A stretch of DNA of 64,000 bases, taken from assembly GCA_031979385.1 (NCBI GenBank), contig DALZEF010000003.1, positions 62,001 to 126,000 on the forward strand, written 5' to 3'. Origin of the DNA: Timonella sp031979385 (lineage in GTDB: Bacteria > Actinomycetota > Actinomycetes > Actinomycetales > Cellulomonadaceae). The first letter of the stretch is position 1, and each line of letters starts with the position of its first letter. Below, one piece after another: positions 17,801 to 24,522 of the stretch. A program made the translations under genes and the position numbers. Under the pieces are notes generated by a model. The model did not search any database. It was given only the letters and a program-made list of their open reading frames with translations, and had not been told where the DNA came from.

Positions 17801-18318
17801 GGGGAACGCACGAGCTGCGATACGACAACACGCTCGGTTCCGTTGATGATGAAGGTACCGCGCTCGGTCATGAGTGGGAAGTCACCCATGAACACGGTCT
17901 GGCTCTTGATTTCACCGGTCGCGTCGTTGTAGAACTCTGCGGTTACGAAGAGCGGTGCGGAATAGGTGAAGTCCTTTTCCTTGCACTCGTCGGCAGTGTA
18001 TTTTGGCGGCTCAAACCGGTGGTTCGAGAACGACAGAGACATGGTCTGGCCAAAGTCTTCAATCGGTGAGATCTCCTGGAAGATCTCTTCCAGTCCAGAG
18101 GTCTCTGGAACGTCCTTACGTCCCGCTGCCTTAGCAGCGTCGACGCGGGCGCGCCAGCGTTCGTTACCCATGAGCCAGTCAAAACTCTCAGTCTGCAGAC
18201 CGAGAAGGTCTGGAACCTCGAGTGGCTCGTAAATCTTTGCAAAGGATACGCGTCGGGACGCAGTGCGGTTTGCAATTGCGTCAGCGGACGGTGCAGAAGG
18301 GGTGCGCGAGGCAGCCAA
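14806..18318 (-). CDS. rpoB: DNA-directed RNA polymerase subunit beta
   Basis: Beta subunit of RNA polymerase, 1170 residues. A longer frame exists, but a TTG start giving (M)[16 protein letters not shown], with AAGGA six bases upstream, matches the family N-terminus and is preferred. The rifampicin region [34 protein letters not shown] has the wild-type Asp, His and Ser at the three main resistance positions, so the enzyme looks rifampicin sensitive. The C-terminal [25 protein letters not shown] clamp segment is intact. Upstream ~500 bp hold no convincing gene. Confidence 0.98.
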   Translation of the reverse strand: [1170 protein letters not shown]

Positions 18319-18414
18319 GAGGGGTCCTTCCCTGCGGTTCGTGTGCACACTTAATACGCTTTCGCATGCATCAACCCCTGCCGGTGCTATTCGCAGAGGT
18401 TGCGCCCGAACCGA

Positions 18415-18445
18415 ATGCTACCTGCGGGCAAGTAGACAACATCAA
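18415..18445 (-). promoter_or_regulatory. candidate rpoB promoter
   Basis: TTGATG and TAGCAT (TAnnnT type) are separated by 19 bp, about 100 bp upstream of the rpoB TTG start. Spacing is long, so this is only a candidate. The surrounding 18349-18767 stretch has no supported gene. Confidence 0.3.
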
Positions 18446-18767
18446 ACGATAAACACAGTGATGGCACCGTGTTTTCGAGTTCATGGCTCGGTGACTGGTG
18501 GACCCATGGCACTGCCGAAAAGGCGCACCAAGGGCATACGTAAGCGCAAAGCGTCAGCATACATGAAGTCACCAAAAATACGCAAGTGCGTCCATGTACG
18601 CCAACAATTCGGCCTTCGCTTGCGCGAAGGTATTCATCTAGACCGGTCTGCGTGAAGCTACCGCATGCCCTCTTGTATGAGCCCCGCTATTTTGGCTGTC
18701 GTTTGGAAAGAGGCAGTGGTGAAAACCGTGGAAAACCGGGCTAGTTTTTCATTCTAACTCGGATACA

Positions 18768-18803
18768 GCGAAGCCCGCATCCGTTTTCGGATGCGGGCTT
18801 CGC
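18768..18803 (-). terminator. hairpin terminator of rplJL
   Basis: Perfect 16-bp stem (arms beginning GCGAAGCCCGCATCCG) with a four-base loop, about 65 bp after the rplL stop. No clear U-run on the minus strand. It separates rplJL from rpoBC. Confidence 0.75.
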
Positions 18804-18869
18804 CACAAAGTTTCGCTACAACTGCGCATTTAGGCAGTTGCCCCGAGTGTCAGTGCCCGAAGGCGCGAA

Positions 18870-19256
18870 TCACTTGAGGGTAACGGTTGCGCCAGCGCCC
18901 TCGAGAGCAGCCTTTGCAGCCTCAGCCTTTTCCTTGTCGACTGGAGCGTCGAAGACAGCCTTTGGAGCGCCGTCAACGAGTTCCTTGGCTTCCTTGAGGC
19001 CGAGCGAGGTGAGCGCGCGGATTTCCTTGATGACCTGGATCTTCTTGTCACCAGCGGCTTCGAGGATAACCTCGAACTCGTCCTTCTCTGCTGCGTCCTC
19101 TGCTGCTGCGCCAGGAGCTGCTGCTACTGCAACTGCTGCTGGAGCTGCTGCGGTGACGTCGAAGGTCTCTTCGAATGCCTTAACGAACTCGGAGAGCTCG
19201 ATGAGGGAGAGTTCCTTGAACGCTTCGATGAGCTCTTCGGTGCTGAGCTTAGCCAT
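18870..19256 (-). CDS. rplL: 50S ribosomal protein L7/L12 (bL12)
   Basis: 128 residues: MAKLSTEELIEAFKELSLIELSEFVKAFEETF (dimerisation domain), an Ala/Pro hinge (TAAAPAAVAVAAAPGAAAEDAA), and the C-terminal factor-binding domain with KIQVIKEIRALTSLGLKEAKELVDGAP. Dimers form the flexible stalk that recruits EF-Tu, EF-G and other GTPases. Follows rplJ by 79 bp. Confidence 0.98.
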   Translation of the reverse strand: MAKLSTEELIEAFKELSLIELSEFVKAFEETFDVTAAAPAAVAVAAAPGAAAEDAAEKDEFEVILEAAGDKKIQVIKEIRALTSLGLKEAKELVDGAPKAVFDAPVDKEKAEAAKAALEGAGATVTLK

Positions 19257-19335
19257 GATGGCCTTCCTTCCGATTTATCCTGCGTGAAGCAGTAGGGGTT
19301 TAAGAAGAGGTGGTTGCCGATTCCTCAGTGAGGGA

Positions 19336-19866
19336 TCAGGCAGCCGCCTCTGCCGATGCCTGCTTCTCGCGCAGGGCGTCGATGGTGCGAACGGCCTTCG
19401 ATGGTGCCGCCGCAAATACGTAAGCTGCCTTTGCGATGGATGCCTTGACGGCTCCAGCGGTCTTTGCAAGCAGTACTTCGCGGGACTCGAGGTCCGCAAG
19501 CTTGGTGATTTCCTCAGCTGAAAGTGGCTTTCCTTCAAGAACACCAGACTTAATGATCAGCTGTGGGTTAGCCTTGGCAAAGTCACGAAGACCCTTTGCA
19601 GCCTCCACTGGGTCACCAGTGATGAATGCGATTGCCGATGGGCCCTTGAGGTCAGCGTCGAGTCCTTCGATGCCGGCTTCCTTGGCCGCAATGGCGGTCA
19701 GCGTGTTCTTTACCACGGCGTAGGATGCGTTTCCGCTGAGCGACCGACGCAGCGTCTTAAGCTGCGCGACAGTAAGCCCGCGGTACTCGGTCAACACTGC
19801 AGCGTTGGCACCGCGGAAGAGTTCCGCCAGTTCCTCTACTGCGGCTGCCTTGTCCGGCCTCGCCAT
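19336..19866 (-). CDS. rplJ: 50S ribosomal protein L10 (uL10)
   Basis: 176 residues; MARPDKAAAVEELAELFRGANAAVLTEYRGLTVAQLKTLRRSL is the L10 rRNA-binding domain, and the C-terminal helix binds L12 dimers. L10 with L12 usually feeds back on its own mRNA leader, and the sequence upstream carries a matching attenuator-like structure. The C-terminal helix ends REKQASAEAAA. Confidence 0.97.
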   Translation of the reverse strand: MARPDKAAAVEELAELFRGANAAVLTEYRGLTVAQLKTLRRSLSGNASYAVVKNTLTAIAAKEAGIEGLDADLKGPSAIAFITGDPVEAAKGLRDFAKANPQLIIKSGVLEGKPLSAEEITKLADLESREVLLAKTAGAVKASIAKAAYVFAAAPSKAVRTIDALREKQASAEAAA

Positions 19867-19978
19867 GGCAATCCTTCCGATTGAATGCCGCTGGTTCTCG
19901 CTAGGGGATCCAGCTCCCGCCCCGTCTGGATTTCACTTTTTACCAAGCGTTTGTGCAAGCACTTTACGCAAAACAAAA

Positions 19979-20121
19979 AGCCTCGTGCACAGGCACGAGG
20001 CTTACACATACTTAAAGCATGAGCTTGATTCGTTACCTGCGCCGGCTCCAGAACTGGACTTCGGTTTTGCAAGAACCTTCATTGAAGGAACAAGCAAAAC
20101 AACCTGCGGTCTTGGGTACCT
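19979..20121 (-). promoter_or_regulatory. L10-type leader with attenuator terminator
   Basis: On the minus strand, a leader containing AAGACCGCAGG and later CCGGCGCAGGTAACG ends in a hairpin at 19978-20003 (11-bp perfect stem AAGCCTCGTGC) followed by TTTTTGTTTT, all ~110 bases before the rplJ ATG. A terminator placed between promoter and first gene is the arrangement of the L10(L12) leader known in Bacillus and other bacteria. Family assignment is from the overall layout and remembered motif, not a covariance search. Confidence 0.6.
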
Positions 20122-20127
20122 GAAAAC

Positions 20128-20155
20128 AGTATCAGCCGAGCGAGACCAGACACAA
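20128..20155 (-). promoter_or_regulatory. candidate promoter of rplJL
   Basis: TTGTGT, 16 bp, GATACT, placing the start a few bases before the L10-type leader. A second possible promoter (TTGCAC-17-TGAAAT) lies downstream of the attenuator hairpin at about 19930-19960 and would bypass it. Confidence 0.4.
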
Positions 20156-20226
20156 CCGACGCCAGATAGTTGTGCGTCACACTTTGGGTGCTGCGATGCG
20201 CACCCGCACCGCAGCATATGAGTTGA

Positions 20227-20246
20227 GAGTACGGATATCCGTACTC
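20227..20246. repeat. perfect 20-bp palindrome upstream of rplJ promoter
   Basis: GAGTACGGAT followed directly by its reverse complement. It is nested in a longer dyad: GTTGAGAGT at 20222-20230 pairs with ACTCTCAAC at 20274-20282. Could be a protein-binding site or a cruciform; function unknown. Confidence 0.6.
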
Positions 20247-20311
20247 CCACACAGTGAGAGTGCACTTTTGGCAACTCTCAACGGGAGTTGGCGGTCGGCG
20301 TCGGTAGACCA

Positions 20312-20474
20312 GTTGTCGACGAGCCGAGCACCTCATCCCCGGATCTTCCGACCCAGCCGGGCTGGGTCGGATGACGCTGCGCAAACTAGCCGGGTCGTCG
20401 CCAATGTCGGTGGGTTGCTTTTGTTCCGGGTGCATAGTGTTTAAGTGTGCATCAGAACATTTTTCACCCCATCG
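20312..20474. repeat. intergenic inverted-repeat element (copy b) with adjoining hairpin
   Basis: The arms GTTGTCGACGAG and GTCGTCGCCAAT bound a 94-bp unit (20312-20405) with an internal perfect 10-bp hairpin (CCGACCCAGC-CGG-GCTGGGTCGG). Next to it, 20409-20474 forms an imperfect hairpin whose CTTTTGTTCCGG...TGTTTAA...CACCCCATC segments resemble the near-perfect hairpin at 35450-35514. The 94-bp spacing and flanks are shared with the copy at 35296. Confidence 0.5.
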
Positions 20475-20516
20475 ATCGATGCCGGTTGGCTGATCCTCCC
20501 ACGCCCGTAAACAACA

Positions 20517-20548
20517 GTGGGCCGCACTGCAAAAGCAGTGCGGCCCAC
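20517..20548 (-). terminator. terminator of rplKA
   Basis: Perfect 14-bp stem (GTGGGCCGCACTGC) with an AAAA loop, 38 bp after the rplA stop on the minus strand. No strong U-run. Confidence 0.8.
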
Positions 20549-20585
20549 CGTACAGACAAGGTGATTCAAGCCCAACGGCAAGAAA

Positions 20586-21302
20586 TCAGTTAGCGTCCTC
20601 TTCGGTCAGCTTCGAGACCTTGCTCTGGTCCACTGGGATACCAGGGCCCTGGGTGGTCGAAACGGTTGCCTTGAGGAGGTAGCGGCCCTTAGACGAAGAA
20701 GGCTTCAAACGAAGAACCTCGTCGATGGCGGCTGCGTAGTTCTCAACGAGCTGGGTTTCCGAGAAGGAAGCCTTACCGATGATGAAGTGCAGGTTGGCGT
20801 GCTTGTCAACGCGGAATTCGATCTTTCCGCCCTTGATGTCGTTCACAGCCTTTGCAACGTCCATCGTGACCGTACCGGTCTTTGGGTTTGGCATGAGGCC
20901 ACGAGGACCCAGCACACGACCCAGGCGACCGACCTTACCCATGAGGTCAGGGGTTGCTACCGCTGCGTCGAAGTCGGTGAAACCGTTGGCAACCTGCTCG
21001 ATGAGCTCGTCGCCACCAACAACGTCAGCACCTGCTGCACGAGCCTGCTCTGCACGCTCACCGTTTGCGAAGACCAGGACCCGAGCGGTCTTACCGGTAC
21101 CGTGAGGCAGGATGACGGTGCCGCGAACCATCTGGTCCGCTTTACGTGGGTCCACACCAAGACGGAAAGCAACCTCAACGGTTGCGTCGTACTTAGCGGA
21201 CGCCGTTTCCTTTGCGAGGCGAACAGCCTCCATAGGGGTGTACAGGCGCGAACGGTCGATCTTCTCGGCCGCGGCGCGGTAAGCCTTGCTGCGCGTACTC
21301 AT
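20586..21302 (-). CDS. rplA: 50S ribosomal protein L1 (uL1)
   Basis: 238 residues: MSTRSKAYRAAAEKIDRSRLYTPMEAVRLAKETASAKYD, the GVDPRKADQMVRGTVILPHGTGK strand and GPRGLMPNPKTGTV, the L1 signature. L1 forms the mobile stalk that handles E-site tRNA, and in many bacteria represses the L11-L1 operon. Follows rplK by ~157 bp. Confidence 0.98.
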   Translation of the reverse strand: MSTRSKAYRAAAEKIDRSRLYTPMEAVRLAKETASAKYDATVEVAFRLGVDPRKADQMVRGTVILPHGTGKTARVLVFANGERAEQARAAGADVVGGDELIEQVANGFTDFDAAVATPDLMGKVGRLGRVLGPRGLMPNPKTGTVTMDVAKAVNDIKGGKIEFRVDKHANLHFIIGKASFSETQLVENYAAAIDEVLRLKPSSSKGRYLLKATVSTTQGPGIPVDQSKVSKLTEEDAN

Positions 21303-21459
21303 CTGCTTTTCTCCTTTTAGCAGTCGTGGTCATAAGATCCGCGCGGATCTTGCCACTGCCCCGGGTTCCCCCGGGAAATGAATGGGATACGACCTACCAG
21401 AAGTCCTGGAACAGCCGTGGTGAGGGTTCTGCGCCCGCAGTGGGGAGCAGTAACGTTCC

Positions 21460-21891
21460 TTACTCGGAAACGGTGATACCCATCGAACGAGCAGTACCAG
21501 CGATGATCTTTGCTGCTGCGTCGATGTCGTTTGCGTTGAGGTCTTCGAGCTTGACCTGAGCGATCTCACGAACCTGGTCCATCGAAAGGTTTGCAACCTT
21601 GACGGTGTGTGGGGTTCCTGAGCCCTTGTCCACGCCTGCAGCCTTCTTGATGAGCTGTGCTGCTGGTGGGGTCTTGGTGATGAAGGTGAACGAGCGGTCC
21701 TCGTACACCGTGATCTCAACTGGAACTACGTTGCCGCGCTGCGACTCGGTTGCCGCGTTGTAGGCCTTGCAGAATTCCATGATGTTGACACCGTGCTGAC
21801 CGAGCGCGGGGCCGATTGGTGGAGCTGGAGTAGCTGCACCGGCGTTGATCTGGAGCTTAATGAGCCCAGCAACCTTTTTCTTTGGAGGCAT
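21460..21891 (-). CDS. rplK: 50S ribosomal protein L11 (uL11)
   Basis: 143 residues: MPPKKKVAGLIKLQINAGAATPAPPIGPALGQHGVNIMEFCKAYN, with the proline-rich thiopeptide/factor-binding N-domain, and the rRNA-binding C-domain ending GTARSMGITVSE. Works in GTPase activation and the stringent response. No change is obvious at the proline-rich thiostrepton site. Follows nusG by ~130 bp. Confidence 0.98.
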   Translation of the reverse strand: MPPKKKVAGLIKLQINAGAATPAPPIGPALGQHGVNIMEFCKAYNAATESQRGNVVPVEITVYEDRSFTFITKTPPAAQLIKKAAGVDKGSGTPHTVKVANLSMDQVREIAQVKLEDLNANDIDAAAKIIAGTARSMGITVSE

Positions 21892-22020
21892 TTCGGGTCC
21901 TTCTTGCTTGACTAGGAATGAGTTCCTCCCAGATGGAGGAACCTGTCTCTCGACTTAACCGCTGACACACGAAAACTCGCACCGAGCAAAATCGGCACGA
22001 GCATCGCGGCAAGCATGCAT

Positions 22021-22791
22021 TCAGATCTTGGCGACCTGGTTGAAGCCGAGTTCGACCGGAGTCTCCCGGCCGAAGATCGAAACCAGTACCTGAAGCTTTT
22101 GGGCCTCGGCGTTGATCTCGGAAATCGTGGCTGGCAGGGTGTCGAACGGTCCGTCGGTGACGGTAACCGATTCGCCGACCTCGAAGTCGACGGCGACGAC
22201 TGGGGCTGCCTTTGCCTTCTTCGATGCCTTTGTTGGTGCTGGAAGGTCCAGCATTGGCGAAAGCATTGAGAAGACTTCATCTTTGTTCAGTGGGACTGGC
22301 TGGTGGGTGTTGCCCACGAATCCGGTCACACCCGGGGTGTGGCGTACTGCGCCCCACGACTCATCCGTGAGGTACATGCGCACGAGCACGTATCCAGGGA
22401 TGCGGACGCGGCGAACGATCTTCTTCTGAGCGTTCTTGATCTCCGCGACCTCTTCCATGGGCACCTCGATCTGGAAGATGTAATCCTCCATGTTGAGGCT
22501 CTGGATACGGGTTTCAAGGTTGGTCTTGACGCGGTTTTCGTAGCCTGCATACGAGTGGATGACATACCAGTCACCCTCAAGTCCGGCGAGTTCGCGGCGG
22601 AAGGCCTCGTATGGGTCCTCCTCCTCGTCCTCGTCTTCTTCTGTCACCTCTTGCGCAGGAGCTTCGAGCCCAGCATCGTCGAGGTCCGACGCAAAGTCCG
22701 CGGACGCAACATCCTCGGTCTGAGCCTCTACAGCTTCGACCTCGGGTGAGTCTACGTTCTCTTCTGTCGGTTCATACGACTCTTGAGACAC
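22021..22791 (-). CDS. nusG: transcription termination/antitermination protein NusG
   Basis: 256 residues. After an acidic, probably disordered N-terminal extension of ~75 residues (EEDEDEEEDPYEAF), typical of actinobacteria, comes the NGN domain (WYVIHSYAGYENRVKTNLETRIQSLN; GYVLVRMYLTDESWGAVRHTPGVTGFVG) and a C-terminal KOW domain (FEVGESVTVTDGPFDTLPATISEINAEAQKLQVLVSIFGRETPVEL). It binds RNA polymerase and links it to S10. Follows secE in conserved order. Confidence 0.97.
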   Translation of the reverse strand: MSQESYEPTEENVDSPEVEAVEAQTEDVASADFASDLDDAGLEAPAQEVTEEDEDEEEDPYEAFRRELAGLEGDWYVIHSYAGYENRVKTNLETRIQSLNMEDYIFQIEVPMEEVAEIKNAQKKIVRRVRIPGYVLVRMYLTDESWGAVRHTPGVTGFVGNTHQPVPLNKDEVFSMLSPMLDLPAPTKASKKAKAAPVVAVDFEVGESVTVTDGPFDTLPATISEINAEAQKLQVLVSIFGRETPVELGFNQVAKI

Positions 22792-22923
22792 GTGTCAACC
22801 TGCTTTCTTGGGTAACTAGTAACCGAGCCACCGACTATCGCCGACGCCTCGGGGTTGCGAAAACCTGCAACAAACTATTGTTCCATTAAAAACGGATTCC
22901 GGGGAATCCTTTGCCCCAAATGT

Positions 22924-22961
22924 GACGAGAACCAAACCCCTTGTGAGGTTCAGTTCTCGCT
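22924..22961 (-). terminator. imperfect hairpin between secE and nusG
   Basis: Arms CGAGAACC.../...GGTTCAGTTCTCG flank CACAAGG on the minus strand, in the 229-bp spacer. It could be a partial terminator or processing signal. The remainder of the spacer shows no gene. Confidence 0.35.
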
Positions 22962-23020
22962 ACATCAAAAAGTTGGGGCGTTGTGAGCCACTCAGCGCTA
23001 CTGGGTGGGGTTACACGGGA

Positions 23021-23284
23021 TCAGCCGAACAGGAAGCCTGCGCCCTTACCCAGGATCCAGTCGACCGCCAGAACGAATGCCATCATGATCAGCACGAAAA
23101 TCACAACGGTGGTCCAGTAGTTCGCGAACTCCTTGCGGGTAGGTGTCACGACCTTCTTGAGTTCAGCGATGACCTGGCGCACAAACAGGGCAATGCGTGC
23201 AAAGATGTTTGGCTTCTTCGCAGAGTTCTTCTGCTTGCTTACCTGTGCTTCGCCGTTAACAGCGCCGGAAGCTGATTCACTCAC
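23021..23284 (-). CDS. secE: preprotein translocase subunit SecE
   Basis: 87 residues: a polar N-terminal stretch, the conserved amphipathic segment ARIALFVRQVIAELKKVVTPTRKEFANYW and one transmembrane helix (TVVIFVLIMMAFVLAVDWILG). Single-helix SecE is the essential clamp of the SecYEG channel. It lies directly after a tRNA-Trp gene on the same strand, the usual actinobacterial arrangement. Confidence 0.96.
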   Translation of the reverse strand: MSESASGAVNGEAQVSKQKNSAKKPNIFARIALFVRQVIAELKKVVTPTRKEFANYWTTVVIFVLIMMAFVLAVDWILGKGAGFLFG

Positions 23285-23332
23285 TTGAGTTCTCCACGTT
23301 GTTCAAAGTTCATAGAAGGTGCGATAACTTTG

Positions 23333-23405
23333 CAGGGCAGACAGGACTCGAACCTGCAACCTGCGGTTTTGGAGACCGCTGCGCTACCAATTGCGCCACT
23401 ACCCT
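23333..23405 (-). tRNA. tRNA-Trp (anticodon CCA), copy A
   Basis: Folds as a 73-base tRNA: acceptor AGGGTAG/CTGCCCT, anticodon loop CTCCAAA with anticodon CCA, T-loop GTTCGAGTC. The 3' CCA is not encoded. Adjacent to secE and probably cotranscribed with it. Confidence 0.97.
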
Positions 23406-23512
23406 TTGTCGTGCTCGGATGTCAGTCTACTGGGTGTGTGTGGGAAGCCCTAATTGGTGCCCACTCAAGCGACTGCCCGGACAACTTTACCAGCCGTGTC
23501 ACCTGAAAAACT

Positions 23513-23550
23513 AACAGGCCGTCCAAGATATGTATCCTGGACGGCCTGTT
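23513..23550 (-). terminator. terminator after tRNA-Trp copy B
   Basis: Perfect 13-bp stem (AACAGGCCGTCCA) with a 12-base loop, followed on the minus strand by AGTTTTTC. It separates the two tRNA-Trp genes into different transcription units. Confidence 0.85.
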
Positions 23551-23555
23551 ATCTG

Positions 23556-23628
23556 CAGGGCAGACAGGACTCGAACCTGCAACCTGCGGTTTTGGAGACC
23601 GCTGCGCTACCAATTGCGCCACTACCCT
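23556..23628 (-). tRNA. tRNA-Trp (anticodon CCA), copy B
   Basis: Identical base for base to copy A over the whole tRNA and a few flanking bases, 150 bp away, same strand. It has its own downstream terminator and a candidate upstream promoter, so it appears to be an independently expressed duplicate. Confidence 0.96.
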
Positions 23629-23694
23629 TTGAACCCCACGTGCTTGCAATAGGCATGCTGCCGTTCTGCGAAGCCCGCGCCGAGGTCCTCGGTA

Positions 23695-23725
23695 ATACTA
23701 CGCGAAACTTTCTCGAAAGTGTTAA
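23695..23725 (-). promoter_or_regulatory. candidate promoter of tRNA-Trp copy B
   Basis: TTAACA (five of six consensus bases), 19-bp spacer, TAGTAT (TAnnnT). The predicted start is ~60 bases before the tRNA. Confidence 0.35.
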
Positions 23726-23810
23726 CCGACCGATCAGCCCCTACTTTAGTCTGCGGCAAAGGACCCTTGTGGATACTCCAAGTAGAGCCAGGAGTACCCA
23801 TCGCTCGAAA

Positions 23811-24308
23811 CTACACGTTTGCTCCGACGAGAGCCTGTCCGATTTCGCGGGCCCATTCCCTGATTGCCTTGGGATCCCGGTTATCGCCGTACTTGCCGCG
23901 GGCCGCCATGATCGCCGCACGCTCTGCAAGGCTCAGGTCAAGCACATCCAGTTTGCCGGGAAAGTGCCGGTGCCCCTGCGCTCCAGTCTGTTTCATTCGG
24001 GACTTGAGCGATGGGGTACCGTTTGCATCCTTAGCTGGAGCATCCGCCAGCCCTGAGGAGAACAACCACACGTGCTTGTCTTGGAGTTCTGGGCTCAGGC
24101 GGTCGATAAGATCGCGTGCCTCTGTGAGCCACTGTCCAACGTAGATGGCCGATCCGATAACTACCCCGTCGTAGTCGGCAACGTCCGTCACGTTTTTTAT
24201 GTCTGCGGTATCGCTGTCGATTCCCACGGCACGCAGTTCTTCGGCGATCCATTCCACGATCTCGCGGGTTGACCCGTGCCTGGATGCCGCGGTTACGAGA
24301 ACCTTCAT
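23811..24308 (-). CDS. flavodoxin-domain protein
   Basis: 165 residues of a flavodoxin-like fold: MKVLVTAASRHGSTREIVEWIAEELRAVG is the FMN phosphate-binding strand-loop-helix (here S-R-HGST in place of the classical T-x-TGNT), followed by DYDGVVIGSAIYVGQWLTEARDLI, the pattern of HemG/protoporphyrinogen-oxidase-like flavodoxins. A longer frame exists upstream, but this ATG has a GGGAG element and the correct domain start. Probably a cytoplasmic redox protein; partner unknown. Transcribed towards the tRNA-Trp genes and divergent from the adenosine deaminase gene. Confidence 0.85.
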   Translation of the reverse strand: MKVLVTAASRHGSTREIVEWIAEELRAVGIDSDTADIKNVTDVADYDGVVIGSAIYVGQWLTEARDLIDRLSPELQDKHVWLFSSGLADAPAKDANGTPSLKSRMKQTGAQGHRHFPGKLDVLDLSLAERAAIMAARGKYGDNRDPKAIREWAREIGQALVGANV

Positions 24309-24522
24309 ATTGCACTCCCCTGTTTTGAATCCGTGAGCCTTGCTTCTGGCCTGCCTACCAGTTTTCCGCGTTTTCGCCGTGGGTGCGTGGGCCGGAGGTC
24401 CCCGTTGCATGTAAACGCAGATGAAGTGGCTGTTCGAGGCCATGCGCGAACGCTGTATTGTGGCCTCTTTCACCTGGTAAACATGTCCGGCAAGCGGGAA
24501 TGCTTCGTGTCAGACTAGTGGC

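Noticed and set aside
18263..18655. Plus-strand open frame upstream of rpoB whose 3' part (from ATG at 18506) reads MALPKRRTKGIRKRKAS, resembling a small basic ribosomal protein
   Set aside because: No clear ribosome-binding site or zinc motif, the later part does not match L32 or other small basic ribosomal proteins, and the region is the rpoB leader on the other strand. Not called as a gene.
23333..23628. tRNA-Trp pair as attL/attR of an integrated element
   Set aside because: Only 150 bp lie between the copies, with a terminator and no integrase or cargo. A simple duplication fits better.
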